Shown here one piece after another: positions 34,198 to 43,189 of a stretch of DNA of 64,000 bases. The translations under genes were made by a program, and so were the position numbers. Location: assembly GCF_000472445.1 (NCBI RefSeq), contig NZ_AXAJ01000002.1, positions 372,001 to 436,000 on the forward strand, written 5' to 3'. The notes under the pieces are model-generated. The model made no database searches, had not been told where the DNA came from, and worked only from the letters and a program-made list of their open reading frames with translations. Each line of letters opens with the position of its first letter. The stretch's first letter is position 1. The stretch is from Burkholderia sp. WSM2230. Lineage in GTDB: Bacteria; Pseudomonadota; Gammaproteobacteria; Burkholderiales; Burkholderiaceae.

Positions 34198-34620
34198 ATG
34201 AGGCGCATGAACGCCCTCCAAATCCGACTTCTGTCGCTCGCGCTGTTCGCCGTTTTCTGCGCGACGCTGACCTACTGGACCATCACGCTCACCACGATGT
34301 CCGGCGCGCCGCTGCCGGCAGCCGCCGCACACGCGCAGGTCTCGACCGATCAGGCCGCCACGCTGTTCGGCGGACAGCTCACGCGCACGGTCAATCAGGA
34401 CGTGCATCTGTTCGGCATCCTCGCGCTGCAGAAAGGCGCCGCGGCCATCGTCAGCGTGGGCGGCGAGCCGCCGCATGCGGTCTCGCTCGGCGGTACGCTG
34501 ATGCAAGGCGCAAAGCTCTCCGAAGTGCGCGCCCGCTCCATCGTGATCGATCGCAATGGCGCCCATTCCGAAGTATTCCTGCCGGCCAACGCAGCGGGCC
34601 CGACCATCTACGTTCGTTAA
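34198..34620 (+). CDS. gspC: Type II secretion protein C, short form without PDZ domain
   Basis: A 140-aa bitopic protein: one N-terminal helix (residues about 9-33, LLSLALFAVFCATLTYWTI) and a periplasmic homology-region domain (QAATLFGG, VHLFGILALQKG, AAIVSVGGEPPHAV), the part that contacts the secretin GspD. It lacks the C-terminal PDZ or coiled-coil region of many GspC proteins. It is the only gsp gene on the plus strand, set between gspG and gspF. Confidence 0.85.
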   Translation: MRRMNALQIRLLSLALFAVFCATLTYWTITLTTMSGAPLPAAAAHAQVSTDQAATLFGGQLTRTVNQDVHLFGILALQKGAAAIVSVGGEPPHAVSLGGTLMQGAKLSEVRARSIVIDRNGAHSEVFLPANAAGPTIYVR

Positions 34621-34686
34621 AGCGGTCCTATCGCCCGGGCCGCGCCGCACTGTCGTAACGCAGCCGCGCGCGTCACCGGGCCCGCG

Positions 34687-35904
34687 TCACTGCACCAGGT
34701 TGTTCAACTCGATGATCGGCAGCATCACCGCCAGCACGATCACCAGCACCACGCCGCCCATCGCCAGAATCAGCAGCGGCTCCAGCAGACTTGTCAGGAA
34801 CATCGTGCGGCGTTCGAGCTCGCGCGCCTCGCCTTCGGCGGCGCGGTCGAGCATGGTCGTGACGTCGCCGGTTGCTTCGCCGGAGCGGATCAGGTGGACC
34901 AGCACCGGCGGAAACGTCTTTGTATTGCCGAGCGCGCGCGAGAGCGACGTGCCTTCGCGTACGCGCACGATTGCGTCGTCGATGTTGCCGCGCATCGCCG
35001 TGTTGCTGAGCGTTTCGGCGGCAGCCTGCAGCGCGCGCAGAATCGGCACGCCCGCCGCCGTCAGAATGCCGAGCGTGCTCGCGAACCGCACCGTGTTGTA
35101 ACCGCGCACGAGTTTGCCGAGCAGCGGGGCGGTGAGCAGCCACCGGTCGAACCCGAGACGCGGGCCGGCTTGCCTGAGTGTCGAGCGCACCACATAGAAC
35201 AGCACGGCCACGGCGATCAGCACGGCCCACCACCAGTTCCGCACGAAACCGGATAGCGCCATCATCATGATCGTGAGGAAGGGCAGTTGCTGCTTCGTGC
35301 TCGCGAACACGTTGACCACCTGCGGCACCACATAGCTCAGCAAAAACGTGACGATGCCGAATGCGATGATCGTCACGATGGTCGGGTAAGTGAACGCGAG
35401 GACGATCTTCTGCTTGAGCGCGTTGCGTTGCTCGATGTAGTCCGCGAGCCGCGACAGCACGAGGCCGAGCTTGCCGGTATGTTCGCCCGCCGCCACCAGC
35501 GCGCGGTAAATCTCGGGGAAGTCTTTCGGATGTTGCGTCAGCGCATTGGCGAGCGAGTGGCCGCCGAGCACCTCGGCGCGAATCGCCGCCATGAGCTCGC
35601 GAATGTAGTCGCGCTCCGATTGCTCGGTCAGCACGGCGAGGGCTTCGTCGAGCGGCAATCCCGCGATCAGCAGACTCGCGAGCTGCCGCGTGAGAATCGC
35701 CTGTTCGCGCTGCGACAACCGCCGTCCCAGCGAAAGACGCTGATTGCGCTCGCCGCGCGTGCGCGTGGCCGCCGGTTCGACGACGAGCGGCGTGAGTCCC
35801 TGCGAACGCAGATTGGTGCGCGCACCGCGCGCGCTGTCCGCGTCGAGCACGCCTTTTTGCGCCTTGCCCGCTGCGTCGATCGCCTCGAAACGGAATGCCG
35901 GCAT
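34687..35904 (-). CDS. gspF: Type II secretion inner-membrane protein F
   Basis: A 405-aa polytopic platform protein with two T2SSF domains (about 70-190 and 270-395) and three main hydrophobic helices. Typical segments are LASLLIAGLPLDEALAVL, YPTIVTIIAFGIVTFLLSYVVPQV and GEATGDVTTMLDRAAE. It begins 4 bp after the gspE stop and is the last gene of the gspD-E-F unit. Confidence 0.95.
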   Translation of the reverse strand: MPAFRFEAIDAAGKAQKGVLDADSARGARTNLRSQGLTPLVVEPAATRTRGERNQRLSLGRRLSQREQAILTRQLASLLIAGLPLDEALAVLTEQSERDYIRELMAAIRAEVLGGHSLANALTQHPKDFPEIYRALVAAGEHTGKLGLVLSRLADYIEQRNALKQKIVLAFTYPTIVTIIAFGIVTFLLSYVVPQVVNVFASTKQQLPFLTIMMMALSGFVRNWWWAVLIAVAVLFYVVRSTLRQAGPRLGFDRWLLTAPLLGKLVRGYNTVRFASTLGILTAAGVPILRALQAAAETLSNTAMRGNIDDAIVRVREGTSLSRALGNTKTFPPVLVHLIRSGEATGDVTTMLDRAAEGEARELERRTMFLTSLLEPLLILAMGGVVLVIVLAVMLPIIELNNLVQ

Positions 35905-35908
35905 GCGC

Positions 35909-37489
35909 TTACGCTCCGCCCGTCACGCGAATCACTTCTTCTAGCGATGTGAGCCCCGACTCGAGCCAGCGCTGCGCATCCTCGCGCAGCGTGTGCATGC
36001 CTTGCGCGCGGCCCGCGGTGAGAATTTCGGCATCCGACGCATTGCGATGAATCAGCGTCCGAATTTCGTCGTCGATCAACAGCAGTTCGTACACGCCGCG
36101 CCGGCCCGCATAGCCTGATTGGCCGCACTTGTCGCAGCCAACCGGATGCCAGCGCACGCTGCCGTCTTCTTCGACGCGCTGTTCCCGGCACACTGGGCAC
36201 AATCGCCGCACGAGCCGCTGCGCCAGCACGCCGAGCAGCGACGACGCCAGCAGATACGGCTCGACACCCATGTCGGTCAGACGCGTGACGGCCGAAGCGG
36301 CGTCGTTGGTATGCAGCGTGGCCAGCACGAGGTGGCCGGTGAGCGAAGCCTGCACGGCGATCTGTGCGGTTTCCAGGTCGCGGATTTCGCCGATCATGAT
36401 GACGTCGGGGTCCTGCCGCAATATGGAGCGCAGAGCCCGTGCGAAGGTCATGCCGATCCGCTCGTTTACCTGGGTCTGGCCGATGCCCGACAGGTCGTAC
36501 TCGATCGGGTCTTCGACCGTCATGATGTTCGTGGTTGCCGTTTCCAGACGCGACATGGACGCATACAGCGTGGTCGTCTTGCCCGAACCGGTCGGGCCGG
36601 TCACGAGCACGATGCCGTGCGGCCTGCCGATCAGCTTGTCGAACTTGCCGAGCGTGTCCTGACCCATGCCAAGCGCCTCGAGGTTCAGGCGGGTGGCGTC
36701 TTTTTCGAGCAGACGCAACACCGCGCGCTCGCCGTGGCCGGTGGGCAGCGTCGAGACGCGCACATCCACCGGCCGGCCGCCCACGCGCAGCGTGATGCGG
36801 CCGTCCTGCGGCAGACGTTTTTCGGCGATGTCGAGCTGCGCCATGATCTTGATCCGCGAAATCAGCGCGCCGTGCAGCGCTTTCTTCGGGCGGACGACGT
36901 CGCGCAGCGTGCCGTCCACGCGAAAGCGCACCACCGACGCGTTCTCGAACGGCTCGATGTGAATGTCCGACGCCTGTTCGCGCGCGGCCTGCGTGAGGAG
37001 CGCGTTGATCATGCGGATGATCGGCGCGTCGTCTTCCGATTCCAGCAGGTCTTCCACCTCGGGAATGTCCTGCATGAGGCGCGACAGGTCGACTTCGCCT
37101 TCCACCTCGCCGACCACCTGTGCCGCGCTGCCGTCCTGGCGCGCATAGGCCTGATTGATCGCCTGCGCGAGCTCATCGGCGGGAAGACGCACCACCGAAA
37201 CCGCGCCGAAATTGCGCGCGACTTCGGCGAGCGCCGCTTCGCTCGTGCGCTCGCTGATCCACACTTCGAGGCTGTCGGGGTGCTGGTGTGCGACCAGTAT
37301 CTGGCCACTGCGAGCGAAGCCGTAAGGCACGAGCCGCGCGGCAATCGCCGACGGCGCCGCGCGTTCCGCCTGCTCCGCTATGCCCGCGGATGCAAGGCCC
37401 GCAGCCGGCATTCCACTGGCGGGCGTTCTGCCAGCCCGCGCCGATGCCGGCGACGTTGAAGCTGACGGCGGCATGGACGGCGTATTCAC
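35909..37489 (-). CDS. gspE: Type II secretion ATPase E
   Basis: A 526-aa cytoplasmic hexameric ATPase that powers pseudopilus assembly. Walker A is GPTGSGKTTTLYASM near residue 275, followed by the Asp box, Walker B (IRQDPDVIMIGEIRDLETA) and the His box ATLHTNDA. The zinc tetracysteine CPVCRE...CDKCGQSGY sits near 405-440. The N-terminal 40 residues are a low-complexity Ala/Ser/Pro extension. The start overlaps the gspD stop by 4 bp. Confidence 0.95.
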   Translation of the reverse strand: MNTPSMPPSASTSPASARAGRTPASGMPAAGLASAGIAEQAERAAPSAIAARLVPYGFARSGQILVAHQHPDSLEVWISERTSEAALAEVARNFGAVSVVRLPADELAQAINQAYARQDGSAAQVVGEVEGEVDLSRLMQDIPEVEDLLESEDDAPIIRMINALLTQAAREQASDIHIEPFENASVVRFRVDGTLRDVVRPKKALHGALISRIKIMAQLDIAEKRLPQDGRITLRVGGRPVDVRVSTLPTGHGERAVLRLLEKDATRLNLEALGMGQDTLGKFDKLIGRPHGIVLVTGPTGSGKTTTLYASMSRLETATTNIMTVEDPIEYDLSGIGQTQVNERIGMTFARALRSILRQDPDVIMIGEIRDLETAQIAVQASLTGHLVLATLHTNDAASAVTRLTDMGVEPYLLASSLLGVLAQRLVRRLCPVCREQRVEEDGSVRWHPVGCDKCGQSGYAGRRGVYELLLIDDEIRTLIHRNASDAEILTAGRAQGMHTLREDAQRWLESGLTSLEEVIRVTGGA

Positions 37490-39867
37490 GGCTTGACTCC
37501 TGGTGATTCGGTGGACGGCGCGACCGGCACCGGATTGCTTTGCACCGCGCCGTTCACGGCCGGCGCCGCGGTCGTCGGAGCCGGCGCGGTTGCCGGGGCC
37601 GGCGCGGTCGTCGGAGCAGAGTTCGACTGCGGGGTGGCGACACGCGGCTGCATCTGCTGACGGCGCATCTGGTCGAGATCGAACAGATTCAGCGTCGAGC
37701 CGCCCTGGCTCGGGCCGGTCGGCTTCGGGGGCACCACCGGATCGTCCTTGTCCTTCATCAGGTTGTTGTCCTGACGGTACGAGCCCTGCACACCTTGAAT
37801 ATAGTCGTAGCGGTTCGACGTGACAGCCTGCGCCGTATCACGATCGCTGATGATGACCGGACGCAGGAACACCATCAGATTCGTCTTGTTGCGGTTTTTC
37901 TGCTCGGAGCGGAACAGCTGGCCGATCCACGGGATATCGCCCAACAGCGGCACTTTGCTGTTGCTGACCTGATAGTTGTCCTGCATCAGGCCGCCAAGCA
38001 CGATGATTTCGCCGTTGTCGGCGAGCACCGTCGACTGGATCGAGCGCTTGGTGAACTGCGGGCCGGCCGGGTTGGTCGCCGCGTTCGTCGTGCCGTTCAC
38101 AATGGCCGAGTCTTCGGTGTAGAGCTGCAGCTTGAGGATGCCGCCGTCGGTGATCTGCGGTTTGACGTGCAGCGTCAGGCCCACGTCGACGCGGTCATAG
38201 GTGTTGAACGCGGCGCTCGCGGTCCCGCTCGTCAGGTTCGAATACGAGCCCGTCTGGATAGGCACGTTCGTCCCGACGACGATCTTCGCCTCCTCGTTGT
38301 CGAGCGTAATCAGGTTAGGCGTGGACAGCACGTTGGCGTCCGCGGTTTGCGACAGCGCCTGGAGCAACGCGCCGAGCCCCTGCACGCCGAAAATGTTGTG
38401 AATCCAGCCGACGTTCAGGCCCTGCTGGAGACCCTGCGAGCCAAGCGCCGTCGCGAGACCGCCGGTCGTGCCCGCCGCCGCGGCGGCAGCCGTCAGGTTG
38501 ATGATGCTGTTGCTGGAACCGGTTGCGAGGTTGGTACCGGCAAAGACCGAGTTGTTCGCGACCTGCCACTGAATGCCGAGGTTGCCGCTCGTGTTCGAAT
38601 TGAGCTCGACGATCAGCGCCTCGATGTAGACCTGCGCGCGACGCGCGTCGAGCTGGTCGATCACGGCGCGCAGATTGCGGTACACCGGCTCAGACGCGGT
38701 GATGATCAGCGAGTTGGTCGCGGCGTCCGCCTGGATCATGCCGCCCGGCTGATTGTCTTCGTTCTTGTCCTTGTCGCCGCCCAGAAGCCCGCCGGATTGA
38801 GCGGCATTGTTCGCGCCATAGCCGCCCGCGCCGCCGCCGCCCATCGGCGAAGACATGGAACTCGTGTTGAGCCCGCCCGACGGCAGCGGTGGCGTGCCGG
38901 CCGTGCCCGTCGAATTGCTGCCGCCGATTCCGCCGCCACTCTGGTTGAACGCATTCGCCTCGTTGCCGCCTGCGGCCGAGCCGGTTTCGCCGCCTTTGCC
39001 GAGCATGCCGCGCAAGGTCTTGGCGAGCTTGGTCGCCTCGGCGTTACGCAGCGGCACGACGTGCATGTTGCCCGGCATGCTGGTCGGCGCGTCGAGTTCG
39101 CGCGCGAGCGTTTTTGCGGCGGCAAGACGCGCGCCGTTCGACGCGCGGATCAGCAGCGAATTGGTGCGCGGATCCGCGGTGATCGACACTTTCAGCGTGG
39201 CGTCGGTGCTGCCGATCGCGCCGGGGTCGAGCATCTTGTTCAGCTGCGTGGCGATGTCGAGCGCGTTGGCATTCTTCAGTTGAACGACAGACACGGACTG
39301 ACCCGCCGCCGTATCGACACCGGCGATGATCTGCGCGATGCGCCGCACGTTGTCCGCGTAGTCGGTAACGACGATCGTGTTGTTGGCCGGATAGGCGGCC
39401 ACGGTGTTGTTCGGCGAGATCAGGGGGCGCAGCACCGGCAGCAGGTTGTTCGCCGATTCGTTCTTCAGCACGAACACCTGCGTGACAACCTGGTCGCCGC
39501 GCGCGGTGGGCGCATTGCCGACGTAGGTGGGAACGCCTTGCAATTTGGCGTCGGCCTCGGGCACAACCTTCAGAACGCCGTGATCCTGGACGAGCGCAAA
39601 GCCCTGCATGCGCAGCGCCGATTGCAACGTCTTCAGCGCCTGATCTTCGGGCACCGCGTTTTCCGACACGAGATTCAACTGACCTTTGACCCGTGGGTCG
39701 ACGATGATCGTCTTGCCAGTCGCCGCGCCGATCGCCTTGGCAACCTGGTCGATATCGGCGTTGACGAAGTTGAGTGTCACCTGTGCGTGTGCGGTCTGCG
39801 CGGTGATCAGTCCAGCCAGCAGCAACGCCGTTGCGACGCGACGCAAAGCCATACGATTTCTTCTCAT
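37486..39867 (-). CDS. gspD: Type II secretion secretin D
   Basis: The outer-membrane secretin, about 793 aa. A signal peptide (ALRRVATALLLAGLITAQTAHA) is followed by the N0 domain (VTLNFVNADIDQVAKAIGAAT), N1-N3 repeats and the secretin core (VPLLGDIPWIGQLFRSEQ). A Gly/Ser/Asn-rich insert (about residues 300-370) lies within N3, as in other GspD proteins. A Pro/Ala/Thr-rich tail ends the protein. The start is uncertain: ATG 39867, 39852 (with AGAAG upstream, MALRRVAT) or 39888. No GspS pilotin gene is visible. Confidence 0.93.
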   Translation of the reverse strand: MRRNRMALRRVATALLLAGLITAQTAHAQVTLNFVNADIDQVAKAIGAATGKTIIVDPRVKGQLNLVSENAVPEDQALKTLQSALRMQGFALVQDHGVLKVVPEADAKLQGVPTYVGNAPTARGDQVVTQVFVLKNESANNLLPVLRPLISPNNTVAAYPANNTIVVTDYADNVRRIAQIIAGVDTAAGQSVSVVQLKNANALDIATQLNKMLDPGAIGSTDATLKVSITADPRTNSLLIRASNGARLAAAKTLARELDAPTSMPGNMHVVPLRNAEATKLAKTLRGMLGKGGETGSAAGGNEANAFNQSGGGIGGSNSTGTAGTPPLPSGGLNTSSMSSPMGGGGAGGYGANNAAQSGGLLGGDKDKNEDNQPGGMIQADAATNSLIITASEPVYRNLRAVIDQLDARRAQVYIEALIVELNSNTSGNLGIQWQVANNSVFAGTNLATGSSNSIINLTAAAAAAGTTGGLATALGSQGLQQGLNVGWIHNIFGVQGLGALLQALSQTADANVLSTPNLITLDNEEAKIVVGTNVPIQTGSYSNLTSGTASAAFNTYDRVDVGLTLHVKPQITDGGILKLQLYTEDSAIVNGTTNAATNPAGPQFTKRSIQSTVLADNGEIIVLGGLMQDNYQVSNSKVPLLGDIPWIGQLFRSEQKNRNKTNLMVFLRPVIISDRDTAQAVTSNRYDYIQGVQGSYRQDNNLMKDKDDPVVPPKPTGPSQGGSTLNLFDLDQMRRQQMQPRVATPQSNSAPTTAPAPATAPAPTTAAPAVNGAVQSNPVPVAPSTESPGVKP

Positions 39868-40369
39868 GGAATGTAATGTCGATGCCAACAGCGGAAGCCG
39901 CCGGCGGTCATGCAGCGCGGACAGGGGAGCAAACCGCCGCTCGGCTGGTCTGCCGGCGGGCCAGGTGGGCGAACCCGCCCTAAAATGCTGGCCATCCGAT
40001 GTCCGAAAAGAAGGAACAGTAACAGTTTTTCATGTCTGATTTGTCACAAAAGGAAAGCCCAGGAGAGTTTTCCCAAAAGTTCACGGCCGCTCGCCAGGCG
40101 TTGAAAGCTGAACCGCTGCGCATCGAAAGCCGCCCGAAAACGCCGTGTTTTCGCAGGCTTATGTCTGTTAGCCAACTTGACGGGTCACGGTCTGCCGGTA
40201 TCATACGAGCCGTTCAAGTCGCCGGTTCACCGCTGCGAACGCGGGTTTTCCCGTACTGCCGCCAAATGCCGCGACCAGACTGGGCTTCGCGGCTCGCCTG
40301 AGCTGAACAATGTCTGATACACAACATTACGATCCCTTACCCTCGCGGTTTGCCTAGTCGTCTTGACCG
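39868..40369. other. Divergent intergenic region between gspD and the lytic transglycosylase gene
   Basis: About 500 bp with no convincing gene; an 89-codon reading at 40032-40301 lacks a ribosome site and family similarity. It must contain the gspD promoter on the minus strand. On the plus strand a promoter-like pair is seen at 40177-40204. Confidence 0.4.
40177..40204 (+). promoter_or_regulatory. Candidate sigma-70 promoter for the lytic transglycosylase gene
   Basis: -35 TTGACG (40177-40182), a 16-base spacer, -10 TATCAT (40199-40204), 166 bp upstream of the start codon. Confidence 0.45.
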
Positions 40370-40816
40370 ATGAAACGAACCTTCGTCACCTTTCTGGCAG
40401 GATTTACCGTGTTGGCAGCGGCCGGGACTGCACACGCCGATTGCTTCGACGAAGCCGCGAAATATCAGAAGGTCAACCCGTTGATCCTGCGCGCGATCGC
40501 GTGGCAGGAATCGCATAACCGTCCGGACGCGCAGCACAAGAACGCCAACGGTTCGACGGACTACGGCGTGATGCAGATCAACTCGATTCACCTGCCCACG
40601 CTGGCTCAATACGGCATCTCGCAAGGCACGCTGATGGAGCCGTGCAAGAACGTCTACATCGCCGCCTGGCATTTGCGCCGGCAGATGAACAAGTACGGCA
40701 ACACCTGGCAGGCCATTGGCGCGTATCACTCGGAAACGCCCGCGTTGCGCGACAAGTACGCTCAACAGATCGCCGCGATCCTGCGCAAGTGGAATCTGAT
40801 GCCGGCCGCACGCTGA
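40370..40816 (+). CDS. Small lytic transglycosylase (IagB/SLT type)
   Basis: A 148-aa secreted lysozyme-like transglycosylase that cleaves peptidoglycan. A signal peptide (1-23, ends AHA) precedes DCFDEAAKYQKVNPLILRAIAWQES; the Glu of this segment is the catalytic residue. The SLT motifs DYGVMQINSIH and AAWHLRRQM, then AIGAYHSETP, follow in order. Such small enzymes often accompany secretion systems to open the cell wall. It is next to, and divergent from, the T2SS cluster, so a role in secretin insertion is possible but unproven. Confidence 0.88.
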   Translation: MKRTFVTFLAGFTVLAAAGTAHADCFDEAAKYQKVNPLILRAIAWQESHNRPDAQHKNANGSTDYGVMQINSIHLPTLAQYGISQGTLMEPCKNVYIAAWHLRRQMNKYGNTWQAIGAYHSETPALRDKYAQQIAAILRKWNLMPAAR

Positions 40817-40988
40817 ATCGCCGGGTCATTGGCAAGTCGCGTCCCCTCCCGGCCGTCTGTCTCTTGGCCCTTGCAGATTTGATGCACAATGCGGCTTCGT
40901 GCTGCCGCCGGCGCTCGACCGTCGCTAGACTCACGCGGCGACGCTCGGCCCGGCGCGCCTTCCAATCCTCCCGATTTCCCGTACTGCG

Positions 40989-42356
40989 ATGAACCAGCCG
41001 CCATTGCCCGTCACCGTGCTGTCCGGTTTTCTGGGCGCCGGCAAGACCACGCTCCTGAATCACATCCTCGCGAATCGCGCCGGCTTGCGCGTGGCCGTGA
41101 TCGTCAACGATCTGGCCGCCGTGAATATCGATGCAACGCTGGTGCGCGAGGCCGCCGCGCTGTCGCATCTCGAAGAGCAACTGGTCGAACTGTCGAACGG
41201 CTGCATCTGCTGCACATTGCGCGACGATCTGCTCGTCGAGATCAAACGCCTTGCCGCCGAAAAGCGCTTCGACGCGATCCTGATCGAGTCGACCGGCGTG
41301 GCCGAGCCGATGCCGATTGCCGAGACTTTCGCGTTCGTCGACGACGACGGCGCGGCGCTTACCGACGTCGCGCGGCTCGACACGATGGTCACGGTAGTCG
41401 ACGCCTTTAACTTTCTGCGCGACTACGGCTCGGCGGATGCGCTCGCCGAACGCGGCATCGCCGCCACCGACGAAGACGACCGCACGCTCGTCGAATTGCT
41501 GATCGAACAGGTCGAGTTCTGCGACGTGCTGGTGGTGAACAAGGCCGACCTCGTCAGCGCCGACGAGCTGACGCGCCTGCAACGCATTCTCGCGCGGATC
41601 AACCCGCGGGCCGTGCAGGTGGTGAGCCGCTTTGGCGCGGTGCCGCTCGGGCAGGTGGTGAACACCGGCCGCTTTGATTTCGACGAGGCGTCCAGCGCGC
41701 CGGGCTGGCTCGCGTCACTGAATCAGCATGAACATGAGCACGGCCATAGCCATCACAGCGAAGCGGACGAGTTCGGCATTGGCAACTTCGTTTATCGCGC
41801 GCGCCGTCCATTTCATCCGGAACGCTTATGGGCGCTGCTGCACGAGGAATGGAAGGGCGTGTTGCGGAGCAAGGGATTTTTCTGGCTGGCGACGCGTAAC
41901 GACATTGCTGGCTCGTTGTCGCAGGCGGGCGGCGCTTGCCGGCATGGTCCGGCGGGCATGTGGTGGGCCGCGCAGGATCGCAGCGAATGGCCCGACGCTG
42001 ATCAGGACGCCGAACTTGCCGCCGAAATCGCCGCCGACTGGTATGGGCCGCCGGACGACATGAGCATCGGCGACCGTCGCCAGGAGCTGGTGCTGATCGG
42101 CGTCGGTATCGACCCGATGCTGTGGTCGGCGAAATTCGACGCGTGCCTGCTGACGGACGACGAATACGCACTGGGACCGCAAGGCTGGCAACAGTTCGCC
42201 GACCCGTTTCCGGCATGGGGTTTCGACGAAGACGATCATGATCATGATCACCACGGGCATGGGCACGACCACGATCACGATCACGATGACCATGACCACG
42301 GTCACGGGCACGGGCACGGTCACGGTCACGGCCAGATCGTGCATCGCCACGACTAG
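40989..42356 (+). CDS. COG0523 (CobW/ZNG-like) GTPase metallochaperone with His/Asp tail
   Basis: A 455-aa G3E-family GTPase. Walker A is [13 protein letters not shown] (residues about 12-24). The metal motif CICC lies in [14 protein letters not shown], followed by ESTGVAEP and the base-specificity motif NKAD. A His cluster [10 protein letters not shown] is in the middle. The last 45 residues are almost only His, Asp and Gly (DHDH and GHGH runs), a likely metal store. Members of this type supply zinc or related metals to target proteins, mainly under metal limitation. No Zur box was identified upstream, so zinc is inference. Confidence 0.88.
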   Translation: MNQPPLPVTVLSGFLGAGKTTLLNHILANRAGLRVAVIVNDLAAVNIDATLVREAAALSHLEEQLVELSNGCICCTLRDDLLVEIKRLAAEKRFDAILIESTGVAEPMPIAETFAFVDDDGAALTDVARLDTMVTVVDAFNFLRDYGSADALAERGIAATDEDDRTLVELLIEQVEFCDVLVVNKADLVSADELTRLQRILARINPRAVQVVSRFGAVPLGQVVNTGRFDFDEASSAPGWLASLNQHEHEHGHSHHSEADEFGIGNFVYRARRPFHPERLWALLHEEWKGVLRSKGFFWLATRNDIAGSLSQAGGACRHGPAGMWWAAQDRSEWPDADQDAELAAEIAADWYGPPDDMSIGDRRQELVLIGVGIDPMLWSAKFDACLLTDDEYALGPQGWQQFADPFPAWGFDEDDHDHDHHGHGHDHDHDHDDHDHGHGHGHGHGHGQIVHRHD

Positions 42357-42449
42357 GCGGCTCTGCCAACCGTCCCGGCATTACCCGCAAGACCAGCGCG
42401 CGGCCCACTCCCGCGCCGCGCGCAATCCATTCACACAGAAAAAAGACGA

Positions 42450-42472
42450 AAAAAAACCCGCCGTGGGCGGGT
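42450..42472 (-). terminator. Rho-independent terminator of hupB
   Basis: Stem ACCCGCC (42456-42462) / GGCGGGT (42466-42472) with a GTG loop, followed on the minus strand by a T-run. It is 25 bp beyond the HU stop codon. Confidence 0.8.
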
Positions 42473-42496
42473 GTCAACTGCCTGGCAGTAATCTGC

Positions 42497-42775
42497 TTAG
42501 CGCTTGTTGACTGCGTCTTTGAACGCCTTGCCTGCCGTGAACTTGACGGTCTTTGCGGCCGGAATCTTGATGGTTTCGCCCGTCTTCGGGTTGCGACCCG
42601 TACGCGCTGCGCGCTTGCCCGAACCAAAGCTGCCGAAGCCGATCAACTGGACCGCGTCGCCCTTCGACACAGACTTCTTGATCACTTCAAGCAACGTGTC
42701 CAGCGTTTCACCGGTTTGAGCCTTGCTGGCGCCCGTCTGTCCTGCGACGGCGTCGATCAGTTCCTGTTTGTTCAT
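42497..42775 (-). CDS. hupB: DNA-binding protein HU
   Basis: A 92-aa histone-like HU protein. The helical dimerisation half ([20 protein letters not shown]) is followed by the HU signature [21 protein letters not shown] and the DNA-binding arm ending [21 protein letters not shown] bends DNA, takes part in nucleoid organisation and assists DnaA at origins. It lies about 2.4 kb from the proposed origin module A. A good ribosome site (AAAGGAACC) precedes the ATG. Confidence 0.96.
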   Translation of the reverse strand: MNKQELIDAVAGQTGASKAQTGETLDTLLEVIKKSVSKGDAVQLIGFGSFGSGKRAARTGRNPKTGETIKIPAAKTVKFTAGKAFKDAVNKR

Positions 42776-42824
42776 TAAGGTTCCTTTCTGAGTTTAGGTT
42801 GACACGAACAGCGCGAACGCGCCG

Positions 42825-42853
42825 ATTATACGTGCGCGCGCCGCGCCGTCGAG
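42825..42853 (-). promoter_or_regulatory. hupB promoter
   Basis: On the minus strand a perfect -10 TATAAT (42825-42830) with a weak -35 CTCGAC 17 bases upstream (42848-42853), about 50 bp before the HU start codon. Confidence 0.55.
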
Positions 42854-43189
42854 CAGCTGCGGCTCCGGAGCCCCTCCGGATCGAAAGCGCCAGACAGCGA
42901 GTGTCTGTCGGCCGTGCTGCCGCTCCCTTCGCGGCGCTTGCTATGATAGCGCAGCGCAAACCCAATCAGGACAAGGGTTTCGAAGAATTACGCGGTTTTG
43001 GAACAGATTGAGCAAGGAAACGGCACTTTTTGCTGCTCCGGCCTCGCTGAAAAGTCCGAAACCCAGTGTGGACGGGGCTTTGACGTTGGTTTTTGCCAAC
43101 GCTCGGCGCGTCTTTTTCGCCGCCCGGCGAGCCGCACGCGCTGGCGGTAACGTTGCACCCGCTACCCGGGGCGTCACTTTGCGTCGCGC

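Noticed and set aside
37540..39876. 778-codon plus-strand open frame
   Set aside because: Antisense shadow of gspD; Arg/Val/His-rich with no family resemblance.
42864..42882. TCCGGAG/CTCCGGA hairpin upstream of hupB as a terminator
   Set aside because: No T-run on either strand; probably chance in GC-rich DNA.
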